DNA of 64,000 nucleotides from Tagetes erecta (lineage: Eukaryota; Streptophyta; Magnoliopsida; Asterales; Asteraceae): contig CM061494.1 in the NCBI GenBank assembly GCA_030867185.1, forward strand, positions 9,873,001 through 9,937,000, read 5' to 3'. Below, piece after piece: positions 23,534-36,029 of the stretch. A program made the translations under genes and the position numbers. The notes under the pieces are model-generated. The model ran no database searches, was not told the origin of the DNA, and saw only the letters and a program-made list of their open reading frames with translations. Positions within the stretch are counted from its first letter, which is position 1; every line of letters begins with the position of its first letter.

Positions 23534-23568
23534 GCTCGCGCATCGCGCGAGCGAAAGAATATATCTAG
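23534..23568 (+). mobile_element. Helitron 3' end
   Basis: A perfect hairpin GCTCGCGCATCGCGCGAGC (8-bp stem, 3-nt loop) at 23534-23552 is followed by 12 bases and CTAG, then T. The body must lie to the left, probably the T-rich 22980-23530 stretch, but I could not place its TC end. The open frame at 23116-23568 runs through this terminus and is not a credible gene. Confidence 0.6.
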
Positions 23569-24104
23569 TTAAATCAAAAGATAAAAACAATATGAAATTG
23601 TAATTATACACATACGTTTATAAGTTGTAAATATAACCTTATGTATACTTTATATAAAATGTGATACGTATTTATTTAGTACATATATATTTTAATTGCA
23701 TCATTTTTAATTTGTATATAATTCTTTGTATCACACGGCCGGAATATGTATAATCTGGTACTTTATATTTTTTTTATTAACGTATACGAACATTGTCAAA
23801 ATATTTGATATGTATGTTTATTACAAAATTCTAGTCAGTAAAAATTAATCATTTATTTAAGTTGATATTACTATATATGAAGAAGAAAATAAGATTCAAT
23901 CGACTCAAGGTTTCTTTTCGTACGTTCTATATATTATGATTGATATATCCACCGACTACTTGTGCAAGTAAATGAAAATTTGGCCTACATAAACATTTTA
24001 TATTGATTAATTTCGTGTTTAACGTCACTTATCGATTAATTAATGTTTGATTTGCAAGCACTCACGAATTGGTTGTCATGCCGCGACGTCCATTCATGCA
24101 TTCA

Positions 24105-24700
24105 CTAGGTTTAATACCCGTATGATACACACAGGTTAAATAATAATATTTATAAATAAATCATAATTACTATATTTAAAATTTTATAATTATTTAATAC
24201 TTAAAAATTTGGCTCCATCCAGTGGCGGAGCCAGCCTAATATATCAGGGGTATCATTCGGAAAAAAATTTGTCCTATACTTGTACAATATTTTGCGCACA
24301 CTTGTACAAAAAGTTTTTTTTTCGTACACTCATGCAAAACATTATTTTCCTGCATATCATTAGCAATATCTGGAGTTTTATCAATATTTTCTTGAAAACT
24401 GTTAACAATATTTGGACCATTTTAACCAATATCATCATCATTTTCTTGACACTTTAAAAAAAAATTGAAATTAAAAATATGTTTTGATTGTTCAGGGGTA
24501 TCCTTTTAAGTGTTCAGATGTATCCTAAACGTAAAACGGGAAAAAAAACATTAAATTATACGTTACGCGCGAAAAGTTGAGCCGTAGCCCGGGATACGGC
24601 TCAACTATCTATACATCCGCCCCTAGCTCCATCAACTCATGCATGATGCAAAATTCCACTTAACAAAATAATCACCAACTCTTTGTCACCATAAAATAAT
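24105..24700 (-). mobile_element. Helitron fragment interrupted by a hAT element
   Basis: On the minus strand it ends CTAG at 24105, preceded by a decayed CCCGTATGATACACACAGG hairpin. AATAATATTTATAAATAAATC-like and TTTGGCTCCATCAACTCATG-like pieces match the Helitron at 18833-19034. A hAT element splits it at 24220-24625. The 5' end is not recognisable. Confidence 0.55.
24220..24625. mobile_element. non-autonomous hAT element, 406 bp
   Basis: The perfect 8-bp target duplication GCTCCATC (24212-24219 and 24626-24633) is the hAT hallmark. Ends CAGTGGCGGA and, inverted, TAGGGGCGGA match at 8 of 10 positions and resemble the widespread plant CAGGGGCGGAGCC hAT ends. An 11-bp stem hairpin GTTGAGCCGTA/TACGGCTCAAC sits near the right end (24576-24605). 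There is no transposase. Confidence 0.82.
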
Positions 24701-25088
24701 CACCAACTCTTTGTATATATAACAAAAATCTGACACGATATTGAATTACTAAGTTATAAAACAGGCTATAAAGCATTATTTTTAAACGTATATTATGAAA
24801 ACATTTGAGACTTTAAACTTAATCTTTAATGATACCTTATCTGAAAATAACAATATTCCAGTTGTGCTGATTACCATTTAAGAAAAATAGAGTATATATA
24901 ATATTTATGATCACATAATTAGAAACGATCTCTGTTTGTTTATTTTATAAGGTGAACATTCATATTATCAAGACACGTACATATTATCCTCTTAGGAACT
25001 ATTTATTTATTTATTTATTTATTTCATTCCATAACATAGGAGGTGTTGGCAGTTTTTGTCATATTTAGTCCCTAGGTTTTAACTATTG

Positions 25089-25221
25089 TTTTTTTTAAGC
25101 AAACTACATCTCCTATTACATTACACAACCCGAACTAATTTACACCAAATATCACCATATGCCAGGATTAGAACTCATGACCTCCCATCTAAAAGACAAT
25201 GCCTTTATCAAGACTTTGACC
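25089..25221 (-). mobile_element. SINE-like retroposon
   Basis: Read on the minus strand it has a tRNA-like head (GTTAGGTCAAAGTCTTGATAA, then GAGTTCTAATCC as a B-box match) and an A-rich tail (the T8 run at 25089-25096 on plus). Flanks TTAACTATTG and CTAACTATCG are a probable target duplication with two differences. Confidence 0.5.
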
Positions 25222-25455
25222 TAACTATCGTTCTAACCAATAACTTCAAATAGTTACTCTTTAGACAATTTTTTCTATCCACGCGTGTGACTCGGTCACA
25301 AACGTGAGACTCCAATGTCTTGATCGGCACGTGTCCTAGTTTTCATAGTACGTGTCCCGGTTAAGTAGCTAGTTTACCATAAGATGATCGAAGTGATGAA
25401 GATTGATATAATCAATATTTAAAGCAAAATTTTTCCTATTTTATTTTTATTATTA

Positions 25456-26578
25456 GGAAAATTGGATTTTAAAAATTCGAACTTTGAGGTGTTGGCCGCT
25501 GAAGGTTCCAACTTCAAAAATAATTTATAGAGGTTCCAAGTTTGGACGATTTTGCTCACAAAGGTTCGCCGTCACAAATCACTAACGGCCGTTTATTAAT
25601 GATGACGTGTCACCGGCGGGCCCACATTTTCTTTTAACCCGTTATAACCCCCTCACCACCCCCTATATAAATTTCCCTCACTTTTTCCATCATTTAATTA
25701 ACTTCACACCATAAATTAGCCCTAATTCCACAATCGGTTCTACAACTCCTCGTCGATTCCACTGATTCTACAAACCATTTCACTTACTGCCATTCCATTA
25801 CATAAAACATAGTACATTTCATTCCATCATTTCATTGCATTACATAATAGCATAGAAAAAACACAATTACAACACAAAAGACATAGACTTTCATTCCTGC
25901 ACAATTAGACATTGCTATCTTCATCCTCAATTTTTTGTTCTCTTCCACTAGAATCATCTTCTCCACTTCTAGGTTCTCTATTTTCATCTCCAAAGCTTTG
26001 TTTTTCAGCTCAAGCACCTTCCAATTTCCTTCTTTTGCAAATACAACATCCACATCCTCTTTCCACATAAAAAACTTGCAGTCCATAGACGGCCATAGAG
26101 GGCAACCGAACCATGGTTGTCCAGGTCTTGAACTCTTGTGGCCAGCAACTCGACACAAAGCAACCATGTCATGGTTGCAATAAACCTGCCCATCGGTTGA
26201 AACCTTGAAAATTTTGGGTTTTTCCCTCATAACAGAGGATGACGATGACGAAGTGCTCATTTATTGAACTTAAGATCGATCAGTCTGAAGTTGGGAGGTG
26301 TAGAAAATTAGGGTTGTGGATTTTGGAGGGAAAATTAGGGTGGAGTGGGAAATGGGTGGGAAAAAGAGGGGTTTTAAGGTTGGATATATTATTATTTTAA
26401 AAGAAAATGTGGGCCCACCGGTGACACGTCATCATTAATAAACGGCCGTTAGTGATTTGTGACGGCGAACCTTTGTGAGCAAAATCGCCCAAACTTGGAA
26501 CCTCTATAAATTATTTTTGAAGTTGGAACCTTCAGCGGCCAACACCTCAAAGTTCGAATTTTTAAAATCCAATTTTCC
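25456..26578. mobile_element. Mutator-like element carrying a GRF zinc-finger gene
   Basis: Terminal inverted repeats of about 197 bp start GGAAAATTGG and end CCAATTTTCC. They are nearly identical, with two differences noticed by eye (GGACGATTT versus GGGCGATTT; CCGGCGGGC versus CCGGTGGGC). Flanks TTTATTATTA and TTGATTATTA (9 of 10) are a probable 10-bp target duplication, though the context is low complexity. The 0.73-kb interior carries one ORF on the minus strand, described separately, and a TATATAAAT with a leader-like CT/AC-rich stretch on the plus strand near 25660. No transposase is present. Confidence 0.8.
25832..26260 (-). CDS. GRF-type zinc finger, coiled-coil, transmembrane protein inside a Mutator-like element
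   Basis: A 142-residue ORF starting at the ATG at 26260. Residues 1-10 are Ser-rich. Residues 28-68 form a GRF-like zinc finger: C28-x-H30, then RPGQPWFGCP with C53, then C61 followed by KFFMW; the usual second Cys is His here. Residues of about 80-118 are a heptad-like coiled coil (LKNKALEMKIENLEVEKM). Residues 122-142 are one hydrophobic membrane anchor at the C-terminus. Small GRF/coil/anchor proteins are numerous in plant genomes, mostly of unknown function; nucleic-acid binding is inferred from the finger. The ORF lies wholly between the two inverted repeats, so it moves with the element. It is intact, which speaks for youth or selection. Expression is unknown. Confidence 0.68.
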   Translation of the reverse strand: MSTSSSSSSVMREKPKIFKVSTDGQVYCNHDMVALCRVAGHKSSRPGQPWFGCPLWPSMDCKFFMWKEDVDVVFAKEGNWKVLELKNKALEMKIENLEVEKMILVEENKKLRMKIAMSNCAGMKVYVFCVVIVFFLCYYVMQ

Positions 26579-26590
26579 TTGATTATTACT

Positions 26591-26618
26591 TTATTTATTT
26601 ATTTATTTATTTATTTAT
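26591..26618. repeat. (TTTA)n microsatellite
   Basis: About seven TTTA units just right of the Mutator-like element. A shorter TTTA run is at 25001-25023. Confidence 0.85.
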
Positions 26619-26619
26619 A

Positions 26620-29600
26620 TTATTATTAATTTTACTATTATTATTATTGTTATTATATTGAATATTTATTAGAGCGTCCCACCGTAATTATATATCTTGT
26701 TCTCCAGCTTAATTTCCCTATGGTCCAGCTATATTAATTAATATTAATCAAACATGTTGTTGTGTAATCTTTTTATTATATGGTTTAGGTCGGCTATACG
26801 TAGAGTGATAAAATAGATGTTATTTATATGAATGTATTATATATATACACGTATGCTCCGCATGCATACATACAACATACATATACATATACAAACAGTA
26901 CATGTCTAGTATAGGCAAATAGTTAAAATTGCAATAAACTAGAACCATACATTTATAGATACTTGAATCATGAACAAAACTCAACCAGATAATTATTATA
27001 AGTATTTATAACATGATCACGATTACTAACCATTTTTAATTTACCGTTTTAAATAGACTTGAGTGGGCCGTTATGAAGGGGCGAAACTGCTTTAAATCGG
27101 TCTCAAAACGCCCTTTCGCCTCAGCCTGCGATCAGTACCTTCATATTGCGTTGCACTGAGTAGAATATAACTGGTTCTTTAAAAAAACTTAGGGTTGTAT
27201 AAACGTGTTATATTTATTTTTTCTATAATTGTAGCGTTCAAAACAAAGCAAAAAAACCGTGGTTGACTTTTCAATATATAGTTGAATGTTATCCTGATTT
27301 TATGGAGTCATAATAATTTGAGTTGACAAGATCGATATGTAGCGTTATTTTAATCAGCATGGGCCATGCAAAATATACCAACACCACACGTTATATGTTG
27401 CCACATAAAATTCCACCTACATCACATTTATTTTCATCGATCCCACAATATCATATTATATATCTATAAATCTTTTTGTAGACAAAATAATGCCATTTTC
27501 GTGTATTATAACTTATCAATCAATTATATATGATCATCATAAGTCAAGATAATACCACAATATATATTATTTGGAAACAAATACAAGAATCATTGTGTTT
27601 GTGTATTGTAATTGTATATACTGTTTTTAATATAATGCACCTCACTTTCTTTATCGCTACTTTGATTACGTACGTTGTATGCATTATGTACATGTGTAAT
27701 ATACGGTTGTTGTTTTACTGGTTGCGAAATGAATGTGTTCTCTAATACTGATTCTTGAATTACATATATTATATATTTGATAATTAAACAATAGCTTAGT
27801 TTATAATTAAATGAAAGTTAGTATTTCGATTATAGTTATAACATAAAGAATTTGTGATAAAAATAAAAAGCTTAGCACATGTTAAAATTGTTGGACTGTG
27901 CTAACAATTAATCTACGTACAAAATATTTATAAAAAAATCATCACAAACAACATGTCATATTCAATTTTATTTAGAGTAGTGTCGCTTTCTCCTTAAATG
28001 TCATCTATTAGTTGAGCTTTTTTATAGAAAACATTATAAAACACACATACACACATGTATATATAAATATATATACATTTAAAACACTCTTTTTATTACT
28101 CTAGTAAATAAAAATTAAACATTAAAACTACTGCTGTACATGAAAAAACCTTGCTGTTTCTTGATCATATGTACTATAAGGTCGTCAAGAAAATAGCATG
28201 AAGAGGATCAGACGTACGCACATGTATATATGATCATAACTGCTTTTGATCTATGTAACAATATAACACATATATATGATCGATCTATGTAACTTTAGAA
28301 GCATTTAAATTAAATGAGTCACATACAAAATCCGAAATACAAAATAACAAAGTGGGACAATGTGATAAGTATCCTTTTATGACACTTTGTTAATCATTTA
28401 AGCTATATATCCACCGTCAGGCATATACTGTAGCAACGATTTATAATCAATGCGTTTCACAATCAAAATTTGTACGTGTCACTAGTGTTATCTACTTATT
28501 ATATACTAGTTGATAGTTGAGTTTTTAAGAAGCATGAACCATAATTAACTTGACATATATGTTAGTTTAAATAATTAAAGAGTTTAACTAATTAGGTTTC
28601 TGTACCGTTTTAGTACAAGCAACCAAACTCTCCATATATATAAATCGTAAGTTGTACTGCTGTACTACTTAAGGGCTCACGAGTCAAACTAGGTTACGTT
28701 TACCCAAAATAAGTCCCGCTTAAAATGGTACGGGTACGTCGAAATTGCTCGTTTAATAAGGTATCAGTTTGGCTCAAATCATGTTCTAACAAAATTAAAT
28801 GAAATCATGTTTATGTAGTTAATTAGTTGCTTAAAAAAATAAAAATGCTTTCACATGCATGCTATATTTTTATGACGAGTAGTGGTGATTAGGTGGATGT
28901 GTGACGGTGTTGTTGAGGGCAGGTATAGTTGTGGAGGTTGTGATGATGTTGAGTGCAAGGGCGGAGAGTGGATACGAGGTAGTGTTGGTGGTGTTTATTG
29001 GCTTATCCCATTAGAGAAGTCGGTCTCGTTAGTTAAGTCCAACGGAGGTGGCTAGCAGACTACATGTCCGACGGTGGCAGAGTCAATGGTGATGGAGGTA
29101 GTTATATTGGTGAGTGAAGTCAAAGACAAGTAGAAGATGGTGGCAACATACAATGGCAATTGATAATGTTACTGATTCAGCATTTTTCATTCACAAGTTG
29201 TCAAAAATCCTAAATTCTAGTTAAATTTACGTAGGTGTAATTATTTCAACATTGACAATTTTTTAGACTTTGTGGGCTTGTATGCAGTAACATTTGCCCA
29301 AAACAAAAAGTGAGCATCTGGTGGGCTTATATGCATCGTTGGCCAACACAGAAACAAAAAAACAGTTTCTTTTAATTTCTTTTTCTCTAAGTGACGAAAG
29401 AAACAAAAATTTGTTTTATTAACGGTGTTTAAAACCACTCATAAATATTTGGATATATTTAAACGTGATACCACTCTTAAATTTGTGTCAGCCGTCCTTA
29501 CTAATTTTGACGTTTCAGTTCTAATTCGCCTAGAAACATTATGAACGAGGAAACTTATCACTATGAAAACCATTTGACCCTACTTGGAAACCAATTATAT

Positions 29601-30780
29601 CTCAGGTAAACCTAAGACCTTCACATTATAATTAATTTTTAAGTATCGTATCTCAACCACTTAAGCTATGAATATTAGAATTATAAAATTTGTTAACTTT
29701 TCTTTTTCCTCATTTCTCTTAAATAATATTTTTTATATATCTTCTCTATCTATTTCAAACAAGTGTTTATACACTAACCAATAAGCCGTTTTGATGTTTC
29801 TCTTACATAATAAACCAAGTCTTTGATGATATTTTAAATGATTAAAACATAGGGTAGACCTACGCCTTTTTGGTGTGAAAACATGACATCAATCGATATT
29901 ATGTTGTGCTTTGTTGTCAAATTTCATGTATGTGTGTAGATAAATATCTTTTATTAAATATATAGCTCTTATGTGATCAAATCAACGGTATGTATGAATT
30001 TGGGTTTTCGGTTTGAATTGAATTGAGTTTTTTGAAGCCAAAACACAATTTGGTTTTGGTTTATAACCAACAAAAGTTTAGTTTAAAATTGTTTATGTTT
30101 CATGTTAACAAGTTTACGTAAAATGAACTATGCATAGTATATCATGGTATATGTATATTATGGTATGGTATTAATAAATGTATCGTCACCTGGCGTTATT
30201 CATAAAAAAAACTATATAAATCAAGGAATACTATTTTTTCTTTTCTTTTGTAATACAAATATTAATTTAAAAAAAAATTATAACCCTCTTGTGGCTTACG
30301 TGACAAACCGACCAAGTACAACAAAACATCACTCGTCAAGCTTTTTAATTGGGGTAGATGTATGTACGCCCGAGTCGTATCTAATTTTCGTGTGTGTTGT
30401 AATTTTTTTTTTATTTTGTTTTTTATCTGAGCAATGATATTTAAGAAAATGATGATAAAAGTCAACATATAACTAATGAAATACATGAAAATGATGATAA
30501 TTATGTTAAAGCAAGACGTTTTTCTAGAAAATGGTCTAATCAATATTAGTGATTAAAGTATAATATTAAAATAGACAAAAAATTCATTATTCACGATTTT
30601 TTGTCTATGAGTTATTAGGTAGATGATTTGTAGTCACAACAATATGAGCTAAGGTCTAAAAAGATTCACTAGACGAATAAAAAAGTATGGCTGTAAACCT
30701 TGACTCGGGTTTCTCCCGTCTAGTCGTCTACAAACCAAACCAAACCAAATCAAGCCCGAGACAAAAGTTTATTATGTGAG
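26620..30780. other. gene-free intergenic region
   Basis: Four kilobases of AT-rich DNA with no exon, RNA gene or bounded transposon that I can support. A GC-richer, GTGGTG-rich patch lies at about 28870-29160. The frames at 29241-29438 (minus) and 30144-30543 are low-complexity chance frames. Confidence 0.45.
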
Positions 30781-30917
30781 CTAAGTTGTTTATCGTGTGT
30801 GTGTATACAGTATATGTATATATCGTCTCTCTTTCTCCTTTGAAAACTCGTATTAGGGTTTGATAATAATACACACTTCAACGTAATTGCTCCGATCACT
30901 AAAACCTAGGGTTTGAG

Positions 30918-33900
30918 ATGAGTACTGAACGGAAACGGAAGGTGAGTCTATTCGACGTCGTCGATGAAGCAGCCGCGGCCAAATTTCATAAACCGAACGG
31001 CGGAGCTACCGTTCACAGCGGAAGTAATATATCTCCGGTCAACAAGTGGAACGGACGCTTATACACACAACGGTATTACGATATACTGGAGAAGAGGAAA
31101 ACATTACCAGTCTGGCATCAGAAAGATGAATTTCTCAAAGCATTGAAGGAGAATCAAACCCTAATTTTGGTCGGGGAAACAGGTAGTGGTAAAACAACTC
31201 AGGTTAGTTCAGTTTCTGGATTTTAACTCTAGTTTCAACTTCGCTGTTGTTTCTGTTGAGATTTTATAAATATATGATTGTTTTGGTTGAGAATTTGCAT
31301 ATGAGTCAGTGTAGTTGTTGTGAGTTTATGGTGTTTGATTGTGTTTTACATGTAATTTGAATCGATCTCTGGTGAAATTATCATATGGTGTTAAAGTCAC
31401 TAGGATTAATCGACAATATCTTCAGATGTATATACATTCACACAATTTATATGCATTTTTTGTAAAAATGTACAGTTTTATATATACAAACACATTGAGC
31501 TGAAATTTGGCTTATTACGACCACCTAGGTCTGACTTTGACCTCGGAGCTAACGATTAGTAGTGATTTTTGCAACACAGGAAATAATAATGATAGTTAGA
31601 TGACGTGATAGTAAATTAGTTATTTTTGCAAACAGATTCCTCAATTTGTGTTGGACGCTGTGGAATTAGAGAGTGCAGATAGACGGAAGAAATTCATGGT
31701 GGGTTGCACCCAACCTCGGAGGGTGGCTGCAATGTCTGTTTCTAGGAGAGTTGCAGAGGAAATGGATGTTACAATTGGAGAAGAAGTAGGTTATAGCATT
31801 CGTTTTGAAGATTGCAGCAGTGCAAAAACTGTCTTGAAGTAAGCTTTACAAAACTAGTACAAATTATCTGCTTACAAATCTATGATATTTCTTTACAGTT
31901 GGCAGTTTTTGCTTATAAAGTTAACGAATGAGTTGGTTTCTGGGTTACGCTTTATCTTCAATGGGCCAGATGTTTAATTAAAAGAATAGCTTAAAGGGAA
32001 ACTGATTAGTGGGAAGTTTACTGTATACAATTGAAAAAAAAATGTTTTTATTATATATGATGACAAAAGCGGGAAATAAGATACATTTTTTGTGTAGAAA
32101 CCTTTCTTTTTGTATACATATCTGATGCATTTTGTTATAATAAAAAAAGTATTATATTTTTTGTTGCAAAAAAGTGTATTTTTGAACCAACACGTTTCAA
32201 CCTGGATTACTCATTTTGACCTGAACCTGTTCTTACATCTTTCCCAACTCACATACCACCAATTACATGTTATGTTTTGCTAACATTTGGTCTTCGGTTC
32301 AATAGATACTTGACAGATGGTATGCTATTAAGAGAAGCAATGACCGACCCACTCTTAGAAAGGTATAAGGTGATAATTCTTGATGAAGCCCATGAAAGAA
32401 CATTAGCTACGGATGTTTTATTTGGGCTTCTAAAAGAAGTCCTCAAAAATAGGCCTGATCTTAAGCTAGTTGTTATGAGTGCTACTCTAGAGGCTGAAAA
32501 GTTTCAAGGGTATTTCTTTGGTGCACCATTAATGAAAGTTCCAGGTCGACTTCACCCAGTGGAAATATTTTACACCCAAGATCCTGAACGGGACTATCTT
32601 GAAGCAGCAATACGAACCGTAGTGCAAATCCACATGTGTGAGCCACCTGGTGATATTCTTGTTTTTCTTACTGGAGAAGAAGAAATCGAAGACGCGTGTC
32701 GGAAAATTACTAAGGAAGTTGGTAATCTTGGTGATCAGGTGGGCCCTGTGAAAGTAGTGCCACTTTATTCAACACTCCCGCCAGCTATGCAGCAGAAGAT
32801 ATTCGAACCTGCACCATCTCCATTAACTGAAGGCGGGCCCGCTGGCAGGAAAATTGTGATTTCAACAAACATTGCAGAAACTTCTTTAACCATTGACGGG
32901 ATAGTTTATGTTATTGATCCAGGTTTTGCAAAGCAGAAAGTATATAATCCACGGGTTCGGGTCGAGTCTTTGTTGGTTTCTCCAATATCAAAGGCAAGTG
33001 CTCACCAGAGATCGGGTCGGGCTGGAAGAACACAGCCCGGTAAATGTTTCAGATTGTACACGGAAAAAAGTTTTAATAACGATCTTCAGCCACAAACTTA
33101 CCCGGAGATTCTTCGATCTAATTTAGCCAATACAGTTCTTACTTTAAAAAAACTTGGCATTGATGATCTTGTTCATTTTGATTTCATGGACCCACCTGCC
33201 CCTGAAACTTTAATGCGGGCTCTTGAGGTTTTGAATTATTTGGGTGCTTTGGATGATGAAGGAAACCTGACTAAATTGGGTGAAATTATGAGTGAATTTC
33301 CGTTAGATCCTCAGATGGGAAAGATGCTTGTTGTTAGCCCTGAATTTAACTGTTCAAATGAAATCCTTTCAATATCAGCTATGCTATCAGGTACAGCTTA
33401 CAGTTTTGCCATTCTTTATTTTGTGTTTATTATCTAAGACTTAATTATGCGTTTGCCTGGACAACAATCTATGGATACGGTGATACATGTACAAGACTGG
33501 GGGGCTGCTTAAATGTGTTTTTTGAAAGTGATTGTTTGATTTTACATACTTAGAAAATAAGTCGTGCAGAAAATGATTTGATGTATTTCGGAGGTGAGAG
33601 GTCCATTACTCTATTATGTTTGTTTTTCATAAATAACTAGTGTTCAATATGATTACAAAATTTAAGATATGTCAGTAATAATATTTATTCAAAAATATGA
33701 TTTAGGAAATATTATGCTTAAAAACACACTTATAACAACTTTTGACCTGGGTCAATCCGCTCATTTCTAATGGACTACTTAATCGACTAATGAAACAAAA
33801 TGTATGTTTCCTAAATTACACTAAGAAAATAGAAAACCTTTGTCAAAACAAACTTCCTATACTGCCTAGATGTGTCTTAGGTTGTCATCAGCAACTGTTT

Positions 33901-35429
33901 GTCTTGGTTCCATGTCAGTCGAGCGGTTGGCATGCACACCATGGAATTTATAAGCAAGTGCTGATGTAGTTAGTTGCAATTTCTCAGTATTCCTTCTCAT
34001 GAAGCAAATGGTGTGGTATCGAATCTGCTGACTCATTGACTGACCTACCGTGGGCGTCCTCTGTGATAACCCAATTTTTTCTTTAGTACCCAATTGCTTT
34101 GTCCGGCCTCGAGAAGCCCAGAAGGCTGCTGACGAGGCAAAAGCTCGATTTGGACACATTGATGGGGATCATCTCACACTCTTGAACGTGTATCACGCCT
34201 ACAAACAAAATAGTAAGTGCTTATTTCTTCCTGTTTGGCATGCAGATTTTGGAGATTTAGTTTCTCTTTTTATAAATAAAAGCTACCAAAAAAGTGTTTT
34301 GGTTGGGTGGCAAAAGCTTTTAACTTCAATTTTGGTTAAGCAAGCTAACGAAGCTTTCAAATTTAATACTATACTTAGACCACCGAAATAGTGGGTTTGA
34401 CCACTTTTCCAGAACTCCATGGGGTATGAATCATTTGATTTGGTGTGTATGTAGTAAAAACAGCTTTTTCAAGTAATATCCTCTTATGTAAAGCTACGAA
34501 AAGAACTCAGTATGATTTAATGTTTCTTATTATTGGTTTCAGATGAAGATCAATCCTGGTGTTATGAGAACTTTGTGAATCAGCGGGCTCTCAAATCTGC
34601 AGACAACGTGAGGCAACAACTAGCCCGTATTATGGCCCGGTTCAACCTCAAATTATGCAGCACAGATTTCAACAGCCGAGACTATTACATCAACATCAGA
34701 AAAGCTATGCTAGCAGGGTATTTTATGCAGGTGGCTCATTTGGAGCGTACAGGCCATTATTTAACAGTGAAAGACAATCAAGTTTGTTTCTTGCTTTCTA
34801 ATTCTTGTATAAATCGTATTCTATTTTCTAGAAATATGTGGAGATTAAAACTTAACCTCCTTTTTTCAGGTGGTTCATTTGCACCCGTCGAATTGTTTAG
34901 ACCACAAGCCTGAATGGGTTATTTACAATGAGTACGTGTTAACAAGCAGGAATTTCATACGTACTGTTACAGATGTCCGTGGTGAATGGTTAGTATTTTG
35001 CGTTAATATACAAATTTACTGTTTTTAAATAGTTGGTAAAAGATTAGTCATGTAGAGATATCAAGAGGTTAGGTCAAGATAGTATAGTTAGAGCTTAAAA
35101 AATATGTGGGGACGTGGGGTTGGTAGTATAGCAGTTTAAAACTATTTAGGATGATTTAAGCATTTGAAATCTTTTGGATCTTGGTTTACCCATTTCACAT
35201 GTTTCCCTTTTAACGCATTTTAGTCAAATTATCACATTGAATACATCCGGTAAATCACCCTTGGATAATCTGATTGTAAAAAAATATGCTCGTTGGTTTC
35301 AGGATTGTTGATATTGCTCCGCACTACTATGATCTTGAAAACTTTCCCAATTGTGAAGCAAAACGTGTTCTTGAGAAGCTATACAAGAAACGCGAAAAAG
35401 ACAAAGAAGAGAGCCGAAATAAAAGATAG
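30918..35429 (+). CDS. PRP43: DEAH-box RNA helicase, PRP43 type (DEAH2/DEAH3 homologue)
   Basis: Seven exons fit in phase: 30918-31202, 31636-31838, 32306-33390, 34087-34212, 34543-34781, 34870-34988, 35303-35429 (2184 nt, 727 residues, the usual plant length). All helicase motifs are present: I GETGSGKTT (86-94, split from IPQ by intron 1), Ia TQPRRVAA, Ib TDGMLLRE, II DEAH (189-192), III SAT (221-223), IV ILVFLTGEEEIE, V STNIAETSLTIDG, VI HQRSGRAGRTQPGK (about 396-409). The winged-helix, ratchet (HA2) and OB-fold parts follow. The C-terminus is basic (KKREKDKEESRNKR). PRP43 hydrolyses NTP to take apart the intron-lariat spliceosome and also acts in ribosome biogenesis, with G-patch cofactors, in nucleus and nucleolus. 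All splice sites are GT-AG. It converges on the minus-strand DUF724 gene. Confidence 0.95.
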
Positions 35430-36029
35430 AAAGAGAAAGTAAACTCTTTTATTTTCAGCAATTGTTCTGCATTGAAGCTGTTATGTATCAATCGAGTTGA
35501 GCAACAGTTGGTTTTAAGTTCTGTGTATGGATTCGAAATGATCTTAAACCAGCTCCCATGCTTTTTTTGTTGTGTTTACTTGGTGGTGAAGTCATGACAA
35601 TCGATTATATTTCCATATTAGCTTTGTTAGCCATAACTGATTTTGGTTCAAAAGGGTTAATTCATGTACGAGTCAAAACAGGCTAGGTATTAAGAGGGTA
35701 AATTTTATATTATCTCTATTACTGAGCACCGTAATTAATGAGCTATTTATAAGCAACTGTAGTAAACTATTTATAAGCAATCTTAAGAGGGTAAATCTGA
35801 CGATATGTAAAAGCCAATGTTTCCAGAAGTTGAACCTGCGAAGCAGTCTGGGTGGTTGGATCTGTCGTCGTCTCAAATAACGACATTCTTTTCGTTGGAA
35901 CTAATATAAAGAGAGTTAAATAAACCAAAGGAACGCTGAGATCAAACCGTCACTAAAGATGGTAAAAAACCATGGAGTATTTAGAGAAGCCTTCAGAAAA
36001 CCAGTAACTAATTGTCCAAACTCTCTTCA
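35430..36029. other. convergent intergenic space
   Basis: 600 bp holding the 3' ends of the helicase (plus) and the DUF724 gene (minus). No further element is recognised. Confidence 0.5.

Noticed and set aside
23116..23568. 150-codon hydrophobic frame
   Set aside because: It runs through a Helitron 3' hairpin and is Cys/Phe-rich translation of T-rich DNA; no family features.
30144..30543. Overlapping hydrophobic frames on both strands
   Set aside because: AT-rich low-complexity DNA with no splice partners or motifs.
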